DNA of 46,866 nucleotides from an uncultured Oscillospiraceae bacterium (GTDB lineage Bacteria; Bacillota; Clostridia; Oscillospirales; Oscillospiraceae), in assembly GCA_910588635.1 (NCBI GenBank), contig CAJUPW010000015.1, positions 17,705-64,570 on the forward strand, in the 5' to 3' direction. The notes under the pieces were generated by a model, which was not told where the DNA came from, searched no databases, and was given only the letters and a program-made list of their open reading frames with translations. The stretch's first letter is position 1. Each line of letters starts with the position of its first letter. Below are positions 16,826 through 25,392 of the stretch, in pieces. Made by a program: the position numbers and the translations under genes.

Positions 16826-16854
16826 GTATCATGCGGGGAATAATGTACATACTA
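16826..16854 (+). promoter_or_regulatory. Candidate forespore (sigma-G/F type) promoter of spoVT
   Basis: GTATC, 17 bases, then CATACTA. The -10 fits CATWHTA exactly and the -35 fits GHATR at four of five positions. spoVT is sigma-G dependent in Bacillus subtilis, which supports the reading. No good sigma-A promoter is seen in the 250-base gap (16652-16901). Confidence 0.5.
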
Positions 16855-16901
16855 TCTTTTGCCAGACAGACATATCCACTACAGAAAAAAGGAGTTTTGA
16901 T

Positions 16902-17447
16902 ATGAAAGCAACTGGTATTGTACGCCGCATCGACGATCTGGGCCGCGTCGTCATCCCCAAGGAAATCCGCCGTACCATGCGGATTCGAGAGGGCGACCCC
17001 CTGGAAATTTACACGGACAAGGACGGCGGCGTGATTTTTAAAAAGTATTCCCTGATGGGCGGGCTGGTAGACTTCGCTGGCCAGCTGTGCGACACACTGA
17101 ACCGCACCACCGGCCAGGTGACGGTCATCACCGACCGGGACAGCTGCATCGCGGTGGCGGGCGTTCCCCGGCGGGAGCTGGCGGACAAGTCCGTCTCTCC
17201 CCAGATGGAGCGGCTGATGGAGGCCCGGCAGGTCTACCAGTACAAATCCGGAGAGGAGACCATCCCGCTGTGCGCCGACAGCGACAAGTACTCCCTGAGC
17301 ACAGCCGCCCCCATTCTGTCCGAGGGCGACGTACTAGGCTGCGTGCTCTTTGTCGGCACCGGGAAAGACCGGCCGGCCGGCGGCGAGGTGGAGTACAAGC
17401 TGGCCCAGTCCATCGCGGCCTTTCTCGGCCGGCACATGGAGAGCTGA
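16902..17447 (+). CDS. spoVT: Stage V sporulation protein T
   Basis: This 181-residue regulator has an N-terminal AbrB/MazE-type swapped-hairpin DNA-binding domain (MKATGIVRRIDDLGRVVIPK, residues 1-50) and a C-terminal GAF-like domain (about 55-181). This is the two-domain layout and length of SpoVT, the regulator of late forespore genes. AAAAAAGGAG precedes the ATG with correct spacing. A possible forespore promoter lies upstream and a very long perfect hairpin lies downstream, so it is a single-gene unit. Its presence argues for a spore-forming organism. Confidence 0.93.
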   Translation: MKATGIVRRIDDLGRVVIPKEIRRTMRIREGDPLEIYTDKDGGVIFKKYSLMGGLVDFAGQLCDTLNRTTGQVTVITDRDSCIAVAGVPRRELADKSVSPQMERLMEARQVYQYKSGEETIPLCADSDKYSLSTAAPILSEGDVLGCVLFVGTGKDRPAGGEVEYKLAQSIAAFLGRHMES

Positions 17448-17477
17448 ATAGCGTTCCACCGGAACGAGCCCCATCCC

Positions 17478-17527
17478 AACAGGCCCAAGAGCGCCGTCCC
17501 CCAGGGGGCGGCGCTCTTGGGCCTGTT
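17478..17527 (+). terminator. Long perfect hairpin after spoVT
   Basis: A 19-bp perfect inverted repeat (478-496 with 509-527) is extended by CCCC/GGGG inside. Only a short T-pair follows, but its strength should block readthrough into the marR promoter region in either direction. Confidence 0.75.
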
Positions 17528-17565
17528 AAAAGCTGTAAACAATTTTTGAACTTCCGCAAAACCGC

Positions 17566-17626
17566 TTGACATTTCTTTTCGTGCGAGTAAAATAATCAAT
17601 GCATTAATCATTAATCGGTTAATGAT
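17566..17626 (+). promoter_or_regulatory. marR-ABC operon promoter and palindromic operator
   Basis: TTGACA (17566-17571), 16 bases, then TAAAAT (17588-17593). The expected start region is followed by ATCATTAA-TCGG-TTAATGAT (17607-17626), a perfect 8-bp inverted repeat typical of MarR-family operators. The regulator probably represses itself and the exporter from here. Confidence 0.78.
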
Positions 17627-17648
17627 CTTGCGGAAAGGAGGTTTTTTC

Positions 17649-18110
17649 ATGGAAACGCCCTTTCAGGAGATGGAGCTGCTGTTCCGCAGCCTAAACAAAG
17701 CCCACCGCTCGGCGGTCCAGGCGGAGCTGAACTCCGCCGGCCTAAGCGAGGTGGGCCACCCCATGCTGGTGTCCATCCTTCAGTCCGCAGAGGAGGGGCC
17801 CGAGGGCCAGTGTCAGGCCCAGCGGGAGCTGGCCGACCTGCTCCACGTATCTCCCCCCGCCGTGGCCAACTCGCTGAAATGCCTGGAGCGGGATGGCTAC
17901 GTCCGCCGGGAGCCCTGGCCCAAGGACGCCCGGCGCAACCGGGTCATCCTTACCGAAAAAGGGGTGGCCGCCGTAGAAGGCTGCCGCGCTGTGTTCTGCC
18001 GTGTCTCCGATCGCATGCTGGCCGGCTTCTCCCCGGAAGAGCTGGCACTGCTGGCCCGGTTCCAGCAGCGGATGCTGGACAATCTGCTCAATTCCCGCGA
18101 AAAGGAGTGA
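17649..18110 (+). CDS. MarR-family transcriptional regulator
   Basis: This 153-residue winged-helix repressor has the recognition region LADLLHVSPPAVANSLKCLERDGYV and wing EPWPKDARRNRVILTEKG, standard MarR features. It starts at an ATG preceded by AAAGGAGG. It is the first gene of an operon with two ABC half-transporters; its stop lies 7 bases before the next start. A palindromic operator sits at the promoter. MarR proteins usually release DNA on binding small lipophilic or phenolic compounds, so it likely induces export of such a compound. Confidence 0.93.
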   Translation: METPFQEMELLFRSLNKAHRSAVQAELNSAGLSEVGHPMLVSILQSAEEGPEGQCQAQRELADLLHVSPPAVANSLKCLERDGYVRREPWPKDARRNRVILTEKGVAAVEGCRAVFCRVSDRMLAGFSPEELALLARFQQRMLDNLLNSREKE

Positions 18111-18117
18111 TTTCAAC

Positions 18118-19851
18118 TTGCTTTCTCTGTTCCTGACCCATTTGGAGGGTTACAAAAAAGAGGCCGTCAAATCTCCCGTCCTCATTATTCTGGAGGTCAT
18201 CTGTGAGCTGCTCCTCCCCCTGGTCATGGCGGAAATCGTGGACGTGGCCATCCCTACGGGGGACACAGGCTACATCTTTGCCATGGGTGCGCTGATGCTG
18301 GTTCTGGCCCTACTGGCCATGGCCTGCGGCGTGGGCTCCGCCAAATACGCCTCCTTCGCCAGTCAGGGCTTCGGCGGCAATTTGCGCCAGTGCCTGTTTG
18401 ACAAGATTCAGGACTTCTCCTTCGCCGACATCGACCGCTTCTCCTCCGCCTCCCTCATTACCCGCATGACAAACGACGTGAACGCCATGACCATGATGCT
18501 GGCCATGGGCCTGCGGATGCTGGTACGGGCTCCGGTGATGCTGATCGCCGCGCTGGTGATCTCCTTGCGGCTCAACGCCAGGCTGGCTATCGTGCTGCTG
18601 GTCATCATCCCCCTGATGGTACTGGCCATCGCCGTGCTGATGAATATCTGCACCAGGCTCTTCGACGCCATGCAGAAGAAAATTGACGGACTGAACAACG
18701 TCCTGCAGGAAAATCTGGTGGCCATTCGGGTGGTAAAGGCCTTCGTCCGGGAGGATCACGAGCGAAAAAAGTTCAACCGCTCCAGCGACGAGCTGATGGA
18801 GGCCGGCCTCACCGTAGGCATGCGGATCATCGCCATGATGCCCATTATGATGCTGTGCATGAACGGGGCTACCCTGGCCGTCCTCTACTTCGGCGGAAGG
18901 ATGGTCATGGGAGACACCTTTCTGCTGGGCGATCTGAACGCCTTCCTCAGCTACATCATGCAGGTGCTTATGAGCGTGATGATGGTGGCCATGTCCCTGC
19001 TCCAGCTCTCTCGTGCCCAGGCCTGCGCCCGGCGGATCAACGAGGTGCTCACAGCCGTCCCCTCCGTTCAGAATAAGCGGTCAACCGCCCCCATCCCATC
19101 CCCCAGGGGCCGGGTGGAGTTTAAGGACGTGTCCTTTAAATACGCCGCCTCCGGCGCCGGAGACGATGTGCTCTCCCACATCAGCTTTACTGTGGAGCCG
19201 GGCAAATTTTTGGCCATCGTAGGCGGCACCGGCACCGGCAAGTCCTCCCTGGTTAACCTGATCCCCCGGTTCTACGATGTTACCGGCGGCTCGGTACTGG
19301 TGGACGGGGTGGACGTGCGGGACTACCCCCTGGAGGAGCTGCGCGCCCGCATCGGTATGGTGCTCCAGACCAACATCCTTTTCACCGGCACCGTCCGGGA
19401 GAACCTGCTGTGGGGCAAGCCGGACGCCACCGAGGAGGAGATTGTCCAGGCGGCAAAGGACGCCCAGGCTTATGACTTCATCAAGCAGCTTCCCCAGGGC
19501 TTTGACACAGAGCTGACCCAGGGGGGCACCAACGTGTCCGGCGGGCAGAAGCAGCGGCTGTGCATCGCCCGAGCCATGCTCCGCAAGCCGGCCATCCTCA
19601 TTCTGGACGACTCCACCTCCGCTGTGGACTCGGCCACCGAGGCGGCCATCCGGGAGTCCTTCCACAACAACCTCAAGGACACCACCGTTATCATCATCGC
19701 CCAGCGCATCTCCTCGGTACAGTACGCCGACGAGATTCTCATTCTGGACGATGACCACATCGCCGGCCGGGGCACCCATGAGGAGCTGCTCTCCGGCAAC
19801 AGAATCTATCAGGAGATATACCGATCTCAGCAAGAGGGGGTGGGAGAATAA
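18118..19851 (+). CDS. ABC exporter half-transporter with degenerate ATPase site
   Basis: This 577-residue protein has a six-helix membrane domain (about 1-310) followed by an ATPase domain. Walker A is GGTGTGKSS, the signature is NVSGGQKQRL and Walker B is ILILDDSTSAVD. The residue after the Walker B aspartate, normally the catalytic glutamate, is aspartate. That is the mark of the non-hydrolysing partner in heterodimeric exporters such as TM287/288 and BmrCD. The start is TTG with AAGGAG ten bases upstream. It overlaps the next gene by one base (TAATG). It likely exports drugs or lipids under MarR control. Confidence 0.92.
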   Translation: MLSLFLTHLEGYKKEAVKSPVLIILEVICELLLPLVMAEIVDVAIPTGDTGYIFAMGALMLVLALLAMACGVGSAKYASFASQGFGGNLRQCLFDKIQDFSFADIDRFSSASLITRMTNDVNAMTMMLAMGLRMLVRAPVMLIAALVISLRLNARLAIVLLVIIPLMVLAIAVLMNICTRLFDAMQKKIDGLNNVLQENLVAIRVVKAFVREDHERKKFNRSSDELMEAGLTVGMRIIAMMPIMMLCMNGATLAVLYFGGRMVMGDTFLLGDLNAFLSYIMQVLMSVMMVAMSLLQLSRAQACARRINEVLTAVPSVQNKRSTAPIPSPRGRVEFKDVSFKYAASGAGDDVLSHISFTVEPGKFLAIVGGTGTGKSSLVNLIPRFYDVTGGSVLVDGVDVRDYPLEELRARIGMVLQTNILFTGTVRENLLWGKPDATEEEIVQAAKDAQAYDFIKQLPQGFDTELTQGGTNVSGGQKQRLCIARAMLRKPAILILDDSTSAVDSATEAAIRESFHNNLKDTTVIIIAQRISSVQYADEILILDDDHIAGRGTHEELLSGNRIYQEIYRSQQEGVGE

Positions 19852-21917
19852 TGCCAGGACCTCATCGCGCCCCAAGAGGGGGCTATGTCAAGCCCAAAAA
19901 TCTGAAACGGACCATGGGCCGGCTGGTGGGCTACCTCACCAAAAGCAAGCTGCCCCTGCTGTTCGTGCTGCTGTGCCTGCTGGTCTCGGTGGCCTCCAAT
20001 CTGGGCGGGTCGTATCTCATGCGGCCCATCATCAACAACTTCATCTGGTCGGGCTGCACCGACTTCGCCGGGCTGGCCCGGGCCATCCTCCAGCTGGCGG
20101 GCGTCTATCTGCTGGGCTGCCTGGCCACCTACGGCCAGTCGGCCATGATGGTCTGGCTGGCGGAGAAGGGGGTCAACCGCCTGCGCAAGGACCTGTTTGA
20201 CGCGCTGCAAAAGCTCCCGCTGTCCTACTTCGACCAGCACCCCCACGGCGAACTGATGAGCCGGTTCACCAACGACGCGGACAACGTGCAGATGGCCCTC
20301 CAGCAGAGCATGGTCTCTCTGTTCTCCAGCTGCCTGATGTTCGCGGGGCTGGTGACCCTGATGCTTGTCATCAACTGGAAGCTGTTTTTTGCCACCATTT
20401 TGGTGTTGGGGCTTACCATGTTCCTGTTCAAGCAGCTGGGAGGCCGCAGCCGGAGGTTTTACCAGAAGCAGCAGGCCGCCCTGGGAGCGGTCAACGGGGA
20501 AATTCAGGAGACCATCGAGGGGCTGAAGGTGGTAAAAGCCTTTACCCACGAGGAGGCGGCCAAGGCAAAATTCCGGGAGCTGAACAACGCCTACCGGGAC
20601 GCCGCACAGAAGGCCAATTTCTATTCCGGCGTCATCATGCCGGTGGCGAGCAATCTGATGAACATCAGCTACGCCCTCACCGCCGCCTTCGGCGGACTGC
20701 TGTCAGTCCTCCAAGGCTTCGACCTGGGCGGACTGGCCATCTACCTCAACTACTCCCGGCAGGTGGGCCAGCCCCTGAACCAGATATCCCAGCAGATGAC
20801 CACGCTGCTGTCCGCTCTGGCGGGCGCGGAGCGCATCTTTGAGGTGATGGACACCGCCGCCGAGGTAAACGACGGCTCCGTCACTCTGATTCCCGCGGAG
20901 AAGGACGCCAACGGCACCCTGTCTCCCTTCACCAGCCAGGGCCGGCCTCGCGTCTGGGCCTGGAAGGTCCCCCGAGGCAACGGCATGGAGCTGGTCCCCG
21001 TCTTTCTAGGGGAGGGCGAGGTCCTCACCGAGATTACCGACCCGGAGTCCGTCCCCGACCCCGCCTTGCTGGCCGAGCACGGCTGGGCCTGGAAGTACCC
21101 CGACCCCGACGGGGAGATGGGTCTCCACCTCATTCGGGGTACGGTGCGAAACGTCCCCGGGGAGGACTGCTGCCTCACTGAGCTGCGGGGGGCGGTGCGG
21201 TTCAGCCATGTGGACTTCTCCTATGTCCCGGGCAAGCGGATTTTGAAGGACGTGTCGGTCTACGCCGACCCTGGGCAGAAGATCGCCTTTGTGGGTTCCA
21301 CTGGCGCGGGCAAGACTACCGTCACCAACCTGATTAACCGCTTCTACGAGATAGAAGGGGGCATGATTACCTATGACGGCATCAACGTGACGGCCATCCG
21401 CAAGGACGATCTGCGCCGGTCTTTGGGGGCGGTGCTCCAGGACACCCACCTGTTCACCGGCACCATCATGGACAACATCCGCTACGGCCGGCTGGACGCC
21501 ACCGATGAGGAGTGTATCGCCGCCGCCAAGAGCGCCAACGCCCACTCCTTCATCCGCCGCCTGCCCGAAGGATATCAGACCCAGGTCACCGGCGACGGAG
21601 CCAACCTGTCCCAGGGCCAGAGGCAGCTGCTGGCCATCGCACGGGCCGCCGTGGCCGACCCGCCGGTGATGATCCTGGACGAGGCCACCTCCTCCATCGA
21701 CACCCGGACCGAGGCCCTGATCCAGCAAGGCATGGACGCCCTCATGGAGGGACGGACGGTGTTTGTGATTGCCCACCGCCTGTCTACCGTGCGCAACTCC
21801 AACTGCATTGTGGTCATTGAGCACGGGGAGATCGAAGAGAAGGGCAGCCACGAAGAGCTTTTGGAGGAACAGGGCCGGTACTACCGGCTGTACACCGGAC
21901 AGTTCCAGCTGTCCTGA
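19851..21917 (+). CDS. ABC exporter half-transporter, catalytic partner
   Basis: This 688-residue protein pairs with the preceding one. The membrane domain runs to about residue 330. Walker A is GSTGAGKTT, the signature is NLSQGQRQLL and Walker B is VMILDEATSSID with the catalytic glutamate intact. Between the membrane and ATPase domains lies an insertion of about 90 residues (350-440) with two WAWK-P motifs (VWAWKVPRG and AWKYPDPDG). It is seen in some clostridial homologs and has no known role. Start and stop overlap with the partner implies translational coupling. Confidence 0.92.
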   Translation: MPGPHRAPRGGYVKPKNLKRTMGRLVGYLTKSKLPLLFVLLCLLVSVASNLGGSYLMRPIINNFIWSGCTDFAGLARAILQLAGVYLLGCLATYGQSAMMVWLAEKGVNRLRKDLFDALQKLPLSYFDQHPHGELMSRFTNDADNVQMALQQSMVSLFSSCLMFAGLVTLMLVINWKLFFATILVLGLTMFLFKQLGGRSRRFYQKQQAALGAVNGEIQETIEGLKVVKAFTHEEAAKAKFRELNNAYRDAAQKANFYSGVIMPVASNLMNISYALTAAFGGLLSVLQGFDLGGLAIYLNYSRQVGQPLNQISQQMTTLLSALAGAERIFEVMDTAAEVNDGSVTLIPAEKDANGTLSPFTSQGRPRVWAWKVPRGNGMELVPVFLGEGEVLTEITDPESVPDPALLAEHGWAWKYPDPDGEMGLHLIRGTVRNVPGEDCCLTELRGAVRFSHVDFSYVPGKRILKDVSVYADPGQKIAFVGSTGAGKTTVTNLINRFYEIEGGMITYDGINVTAIRKDDLRRSLGAVLQDTHLFTGTIMDNIRYGRLDATDEECIAAAKSANAHSFIRRLPEGYQTQVTGDGANLSQGQRQLLAIARAAVADPPVMILDEATSSIDTRTEALIQQGMDALMEGRTVFVIAHRLSTVRNSNCIVVIEHGEIEEKGSHEELLEEQGRYYRLYTGQFQLS

Positions 21918-21925
21918 ACGCAACA

Positions 21926-21951
21926 GGGCCCCGCCAACCGGCGGGGCCCTT
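21926..21951. terminator. Bidirectional hairpin between convergent genes
   Basis: GGGCCCCGCC-AACC-GGCGGGGCCC, a perfect 10-bp stem, sits between the ABC operon and the leftward DUF3021 gene. Confidence 0.8.
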
Positions 21952-21957
21952 CTGTTA

Positions 21958-22731
21958 TTACTCTTTTTTCGGCGCCGCCCGGCGATACATCCAGCCCAGC
22001 ACATTGCCCGCCAGTGCGGGAACCGCAGCCAGGAAGCAGTGGGACATCTGGGCGGTCCACACCAGAGACAGCATGGGCAGATAACACACAAAGCAGGCCA
22101 GCGGGTACAGCGGGCACACCCCTTGCCGCTTGCCCAGGGACAGTCCAGCGAAGAAGCCCCCCGCCGGCAAAAGCACAAAGGGCAGGATCAGCGCGGACAG
22201 GATGGGAAGCTCAAGAATGCTGCCCCGCTGGATTTCGTGCTCAGCCCACCGCAGCAGCAAGGGCAGGCCGTCGCACAGCAGCAGGACAAAGGGCAGGTAA
22301 GGCAAGGTCTCCCGCCATTTCAGGGGGGACGGCCCGGCATCCAGCCCCAGCAGAGTGCGCAGCTGCATGACCTCCACATACCAGCCGATCCACCGACCCA
22401 GCCAGATCAGGGCGTACAGCACGGCCAGCATCCCCTCCAGCAGCAGAAGACCTTCCCACCACCAGCCGTAGAACCGGGCCATCAGCAGAACAAACAGGGC
22501 GGAGGTCACCGCGAAGTGGGCCCAGGAGCGCAGCAGCAGCTGTCTGCCGTCGTCGGCGAAGGGCAGAGTCGCCGCTCCCGCCGCCCCGCCCAGTCCGGCG
22601 CACAGCAGGCACACCACAGGGTCCACAAGCCTGGAATCCATAAGATACGGGATGAGGATCAGCGCGGCCAGCAGACCCGCCGTTCCCCCGACCAAGCTTC
22701 GGCTCAGCCAGGCCCATTTACCCTCTCTCAT
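21958..22731 (-). CDS. DUF3021-like membrane protein paired with a LytTR regulator
   Basis: This 257-residue membrane protein has roughly seven hydrophobic helices. The N-terminal four-helix part resembles DUF3021, a small membrane family almost always encoded next to a LytTR regulator. Here it has extra C-terminal helices. It overlaps the regulator gene by 14 bases. In characterised LytTR systems the membrane partner inhibits the DNA-binding protein, so a membrane-anchored anti-activator role is plausible but not shown. Confidence 0.7.
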   Translation of the reverse strand: MREGKWAWLSRSLVGGTAGLLAALILIPYLMDSRLVDPVVCLLCAGLGGAAGAATLPFADDGRQLLLRSWAHFAVTSALFVLLMARFYGWWWEGLLLLEGMLAVLYALIWLGRWIGWYVEVMQLRTLLGLDAGPSPLKWRETLPYLPFVLLLCDGLPLLLRWAEHEIQRGSILELPILSALILPFVLLPAGGFFAGLSLGKRQGVCPLYPLACFVCYLPMLSLVWTAQMSHCFLAAVPALAGNVLGWMYRRAAPKKE

Positions 22732-23185
22732 CGCGCTTCCTCCTCCCCAAATTCAGGGTCTCCTTGATCTTTTTTACATACCGCCGGGATACATAGACCT
22801 TCACCGTTTCATCCAGCGTCATGCAGATGGTGCCCGACAGGGACAGGTCCACCGCCGTTACCCGGTCCAGATTGACAATCTCCCCGTTGGAGATGCGGAC
22901 AAACCGGGTGGCGTCCAGCCGCTCCTCCAGCTCGTAGAGCCGCAGCGGAACGGCGCATATCTCTTCTGCCGTCTGGCCGGACACCCCTTTGCCGTCGGCG
23001 TAAAAGCGGAGGAAGTCTCCCTGGGGCAGGAGCAGCTTCTCCTCATCCCGGCTTGCCGGAACAGGCCCCACGGCCAGAGCAGACAACTTGTCCGCCAGGC
23101 GGCGCAGTTCCTCGCTCTCCTCTCCGGCCAGAATGATTACCTTGGGTTCCTGACGGCCAGGCTCGGTCCTGATCTCCACCTCCAT
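22718..23185 (-). CDS. LytTR-family DNA-binding regulator
   Basis: This 155-residue protein lacks a receiver domain and ends in a LytTR domain (about 50-150). The domain has LPQGDFLRFYADGKGV, then LDATRFVRISNGEIVNLDRV and VYVSRRYVKKIKETL, the standard LytTR pattern. The ATG is preceded by GAGGAGGGAGG. Upstream are three related 10-base direct repeats at 21- and 22-base spacing, as expected for LytTR sites, so it probably activates its own operon with the membrane partner. Confidence 0.9.
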   Translation of the reverse strand: MEVEIRTEPGRQEPKVIILAGEESEELRRLADKLSALAVGPVPASRDEEKLLLPQGDFLRFYADGKGVSGQTAEEICAVPLRLYELEERLDATRFVRISNGEIVNLDRVTAVDLSLSGTICMTLDETVKVYVSRRYVKKIKETLNLGRRKRDERG

Positions 23186-23209
23186 TGGCCTCCCTCCTCT
23201 TTTATTTTC

Positions 23210-23300
23210 AGTATAGCCGCTCTCCCTGGCCTTGTCTACCGATTTGGGACAGTCGGTTATTTTTCTGAGACAGTCGGTCGTTTTATCGTTGACAGACGGG
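23210..23300 (-). promoter_or_regulatory. LytTR operon promoter with three direct repeats
   Basis: The leftward promoter is TAGACA (23238-23233), 17 bases, TATACT (23215-23210). Upstream are two perfect copies of ACCGACTGTC (23257-23248 and 23278-23269), 21 bases apart. A third, CCCGTCTGTC (23300-23291), is 22 bases further with two mismatches. Two-helical-turn spacing is typical of LytTR dimers. Confidence 0.8.
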
Positions 23301-23330
23301 ACAAGTTGGGCTAAAATAGCATAGACACAG

Positions 23331-23407
23331 GCCCCGATAGCTCAGATGGATAGAGCGGTCGCCTCCTAAGCGACAGGCCGCTGGTTCGAATCCAGTTCGG
23401 GGTGCCA
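23331..23407 (+). tRNA. tRNA-Arg (anticodon CCT)
   Basis: This 77-base cloverleaf has acceptor GCCCCGA/TCGGGGT with a G-U first pair. The anticodon stem GTCGC/GCGAC has loop CTCCTAA, and the T arm is GCTGG-TTCGAAT-CCAGT. The 3' CCA is encoded. The anticodon CCU reads AGG. Core-like DNA ends here, a usual integration point. Confidence 0.95.
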
Positions 23408-23410
23408 AAA

Positions 23411-23440
23411 CGCCGGATATTGAAAATATCCGGCGTTTTT
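23411..23440 (+). terminator. tRNA-Arg terminator
   Basis: CGCCGGATATT-GAA-AATATCCGGCG, an 11-bp stem, followed by TTTTT. Confidence 0.93.
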
Positions 23441-23532
23441 ATAGCTTTTTTCGGGCAATTTTGCCTGCAAGCCCATTTCTCTCTACACATTGGATTTTCC
23501 GAAGATTTTTTGCTGCTTCTATGACTTTTTCA

Positions 23533-23644
23533 AGGCCGCTGGAGCTTCACGTTCCGAGGGAAGGTCTGCCGGGCGGAGATCGCCGGGGCCGGCGTGTTCC
23601 CCCAGAGCTTTGCGGAGGCAGCCCGTCAGATCAACGCCGCGCTG
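23533..23644 (+). pseudogene. Short coding remnant beside the tRNA
   Basis: In one rightward frame this reads FTFRGKVCRAEIAGAGVFP followed by QSFAEAARQINAAL, with the G+C-rich third positions of core genes, but no start or full domain. It runs into the 3' end of the MATE gene. It is probably a fragment of a gene destroyed by insertion next to the tRNA. I do not recognise the family. Confidence 0.35.
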
Positions 23645-24997
23645 TCAAACTTGTTCCAGACCTTTGAGTTCCCAGCGGTGTCCGTAAAAGCGCGGAAGAA
23701 AGAAAGCAATCCGCATGGCCCAATCCACAAACATTGCCATCCAAATACCCAGTACGCCGAAGCCCAGGTATCTTCCCAGCAGAATGCCAAAGCCCACCCG
23801 CATGGTCCACATGGAGACAGAGGACACCACCATGGTGAAGGTCGTATCACCGGCCGCACGGAGCGCCTGGGGCAGAGTGAATGCCAGGGGCCAGATCAGA
23901 AAACCGAAAAAGCCGTGCATCCAAATGATCTGGTAGGCGTAGCGTTCTGCCTCTTCCGAAACATTATACAGCCGCAAGGCGAGCGGGGTGGCAAAATACA
24001 CCAGTACCACACAAATGAACATAAAGAGATAAGCCATCTTGAGCAGCTTTTTTGTATAGAATCGGGCTTTCTCGTAGTCTCCAGCCCCCACGCACTGAGA
24101 AACTACTGTTACGATACCCAGCCCAATCGCGTTGCCCGCTACGCACTGAAAGGTACAAAGCGTATTGCTGATGGCGTTGGCTGCGACAGAGGCGGTGCCA
24201 AGCACGGCAACAGTGGAGAGAAGCAAAATTTTACCCAACTGGAACATACTGCTTTCCAGGCCATTGGTCACGCCGTAGTGGAGTATATTCCGAATTACTC
24301 GGCCGTCATGCTTCAGGCTGAGCTTCTCAACCTGCATTGGCATACCGGGCTTGCGGAGCAGTACCAGCATAGCCACAGCGGCAAATGCCCGGGACAGCAG
24401 AGTCGGGATTGCAACCCCCTCCACGCCCATATGGAAGCCGAAAATCAGGATGGCGTTGCCGCCTGCGTTGAGTATGTTCATCGCAAGGGAGACCCACATG
24501 GATATTTTTGAGCTGCCCATCACCCGGAAGAGCGCAGCCCCCGCGCTGTAGACTGCCAGGAACGGGATGGACGCCTCCACAATTATAAAATATGTATTGG
24601 CGTAGGCCGCCACGTCTGCCTCCACCTGGCCAAAGACAACATTCAGGATAAATCCCTTACCCAAGTAAAAGACAGCGGTAATAAGCAAGGATACCTCAAT
24701 CATGAACAGCAGTATCTGCTCTCCGGAGTGCCCGGCCTCTTCCCGTTTCTGACGGCCCAGGTACTGTCCCGCGATAGCCGCTCCTCCCGTAGCCAGGGCG
24801 GCAAAGGCGCTTACCAGCAGTACGTTCACAGTGTCCACCAGTGACACCGCAGAAATAGCCGCCTCCCCTACCTGAGAAACCATAATGGAATCCAGTAACC
24901 CGACCGCAATGGTCAGAAGCTGTTCAATAACCAGGGGAATCATCAGTCTTCTGAGTTCCTGGCTGCTGAACTCTACTTGGACCTTCTTGATCTCCAT
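23645..24997 (-). CDS. MATE-family efflux transporter
   Basis: This 450-residue protein has twelve hydrophobic helices in the two six-helix lobes of MATE exporters. The first lobe contains LDSIMVSQVGEAAISAVSL, and the repeat-related block of the second lobe is GVTNGLESSMFQLGKILL. Substrates of such sodium- or proton-driven exporters include cationic drugs and metabolites; none can be assigned. The ATG at 24997 has AGGTGA upstream; a GTG at 25009 would add four residues. It has its own promoter and a leader of about 130 bases. It is the first intact gene of the lower-G+C region. Confidence 0.9.
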   Translation of the reverse strand: MEIKKVQVEFSSQELRRLMIPLVIEQLLTIAVGLLDSIMVSQVGEAAISAVSLVDTVNVLLVSAFAALATGGAAIAGQYLGRQKREEAGHSGEQILLFMIEVSLLITAVFYLGKGFILNVVFGQVEADVAAYANTYFIIVEASIPFLAVYSAGAALFRVMGSSKISMWVSLAMNILNAGGNAILIFGFHMGVEGVAIPTLLSRAFAAVAMLVLLRKPGMPMQVEKLSLKHDGRVIRNILHYGVTNGLESSMFQLGKILLLSTVAVLGTASVAANAISNTLCTFQCVAGNAIGLGIVTVVSQCVGAGDYEKARFYTKKLLKMAYLFMFICVVLVYFATPLALRLYNVSEEAERYAYQIIWMHGFFGFLIWPLAFTLPQALRAAGDTTFTMVVSSVSMWTMRVGFGILLGRYLGFGVLGIWMAMFVDWAMRIAFFLPRFYGHRWELKGLEQV

Positions 24998-25137
24998 ACT
25001 CCATATCACCTGATTTCACGCCGCTTTCACAAGGGCGAATAGGGGACCTTTCTCTCGAACGCTTTCTCATTATGAAAGGCGAAGTGCGTTCAGCCCCTCC
25101 GGCGTATTTTGCGGGCAACCGCCTTGGCAACGGCCTT

Positions 25138-25166
25138 ATCATACCATAATATTAAATTAATGTAAA
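25138..25166 (-). promoter_or_regulatory. MATE gene promoter
   Basis: TTTACA (25166-25161), 17 bases, TATGAT (25143-25138) on the leftward strand. It gives a leader of about 130 bases in which only small imperfect hairpins are visible. Confidence 0.65.
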
Positions 25167-25266
25167 TGAGCGCTTATAGCTGCCCCTTTCCCCTTTGGTG
25201 TTGACAGCGTTAGGCTCTGGCAATTTCACCAATCGCAGCTTGAAGCAAAAGCTTGAAGCCACAATT

Positions 25267-25303
25267 GAATGGACAGTTACCCGTAATGGGTAACTGTCCA
25301 TTC
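25267..25303. repeat. Perfect 16-bp inverted repeat downstream of CoA-transferase 1
   Basis: GAATGGACAGTTACCC, five bases (GTAAT), then its exact complement. No T-run follows on either side. Within the 25010-25392 gap this and the MATE promoter are the only clear signals. Confidence 0.7.
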
Positions 25304-25392
25304 AGTCATTTTGACGATAGGAAAATCTTATAGGCGTTTATCCACACGAATGGGAAAGGGGGATTTCTTATTGGCTTCTCATCTGGAAAAAC

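Noticed and set aside
23461..24511. Rightward open frames across the MATE gene
   Set aside because: Antisense to a well-supported 12-helix transporter; only the first part (23533-23644) shows independent coding character.
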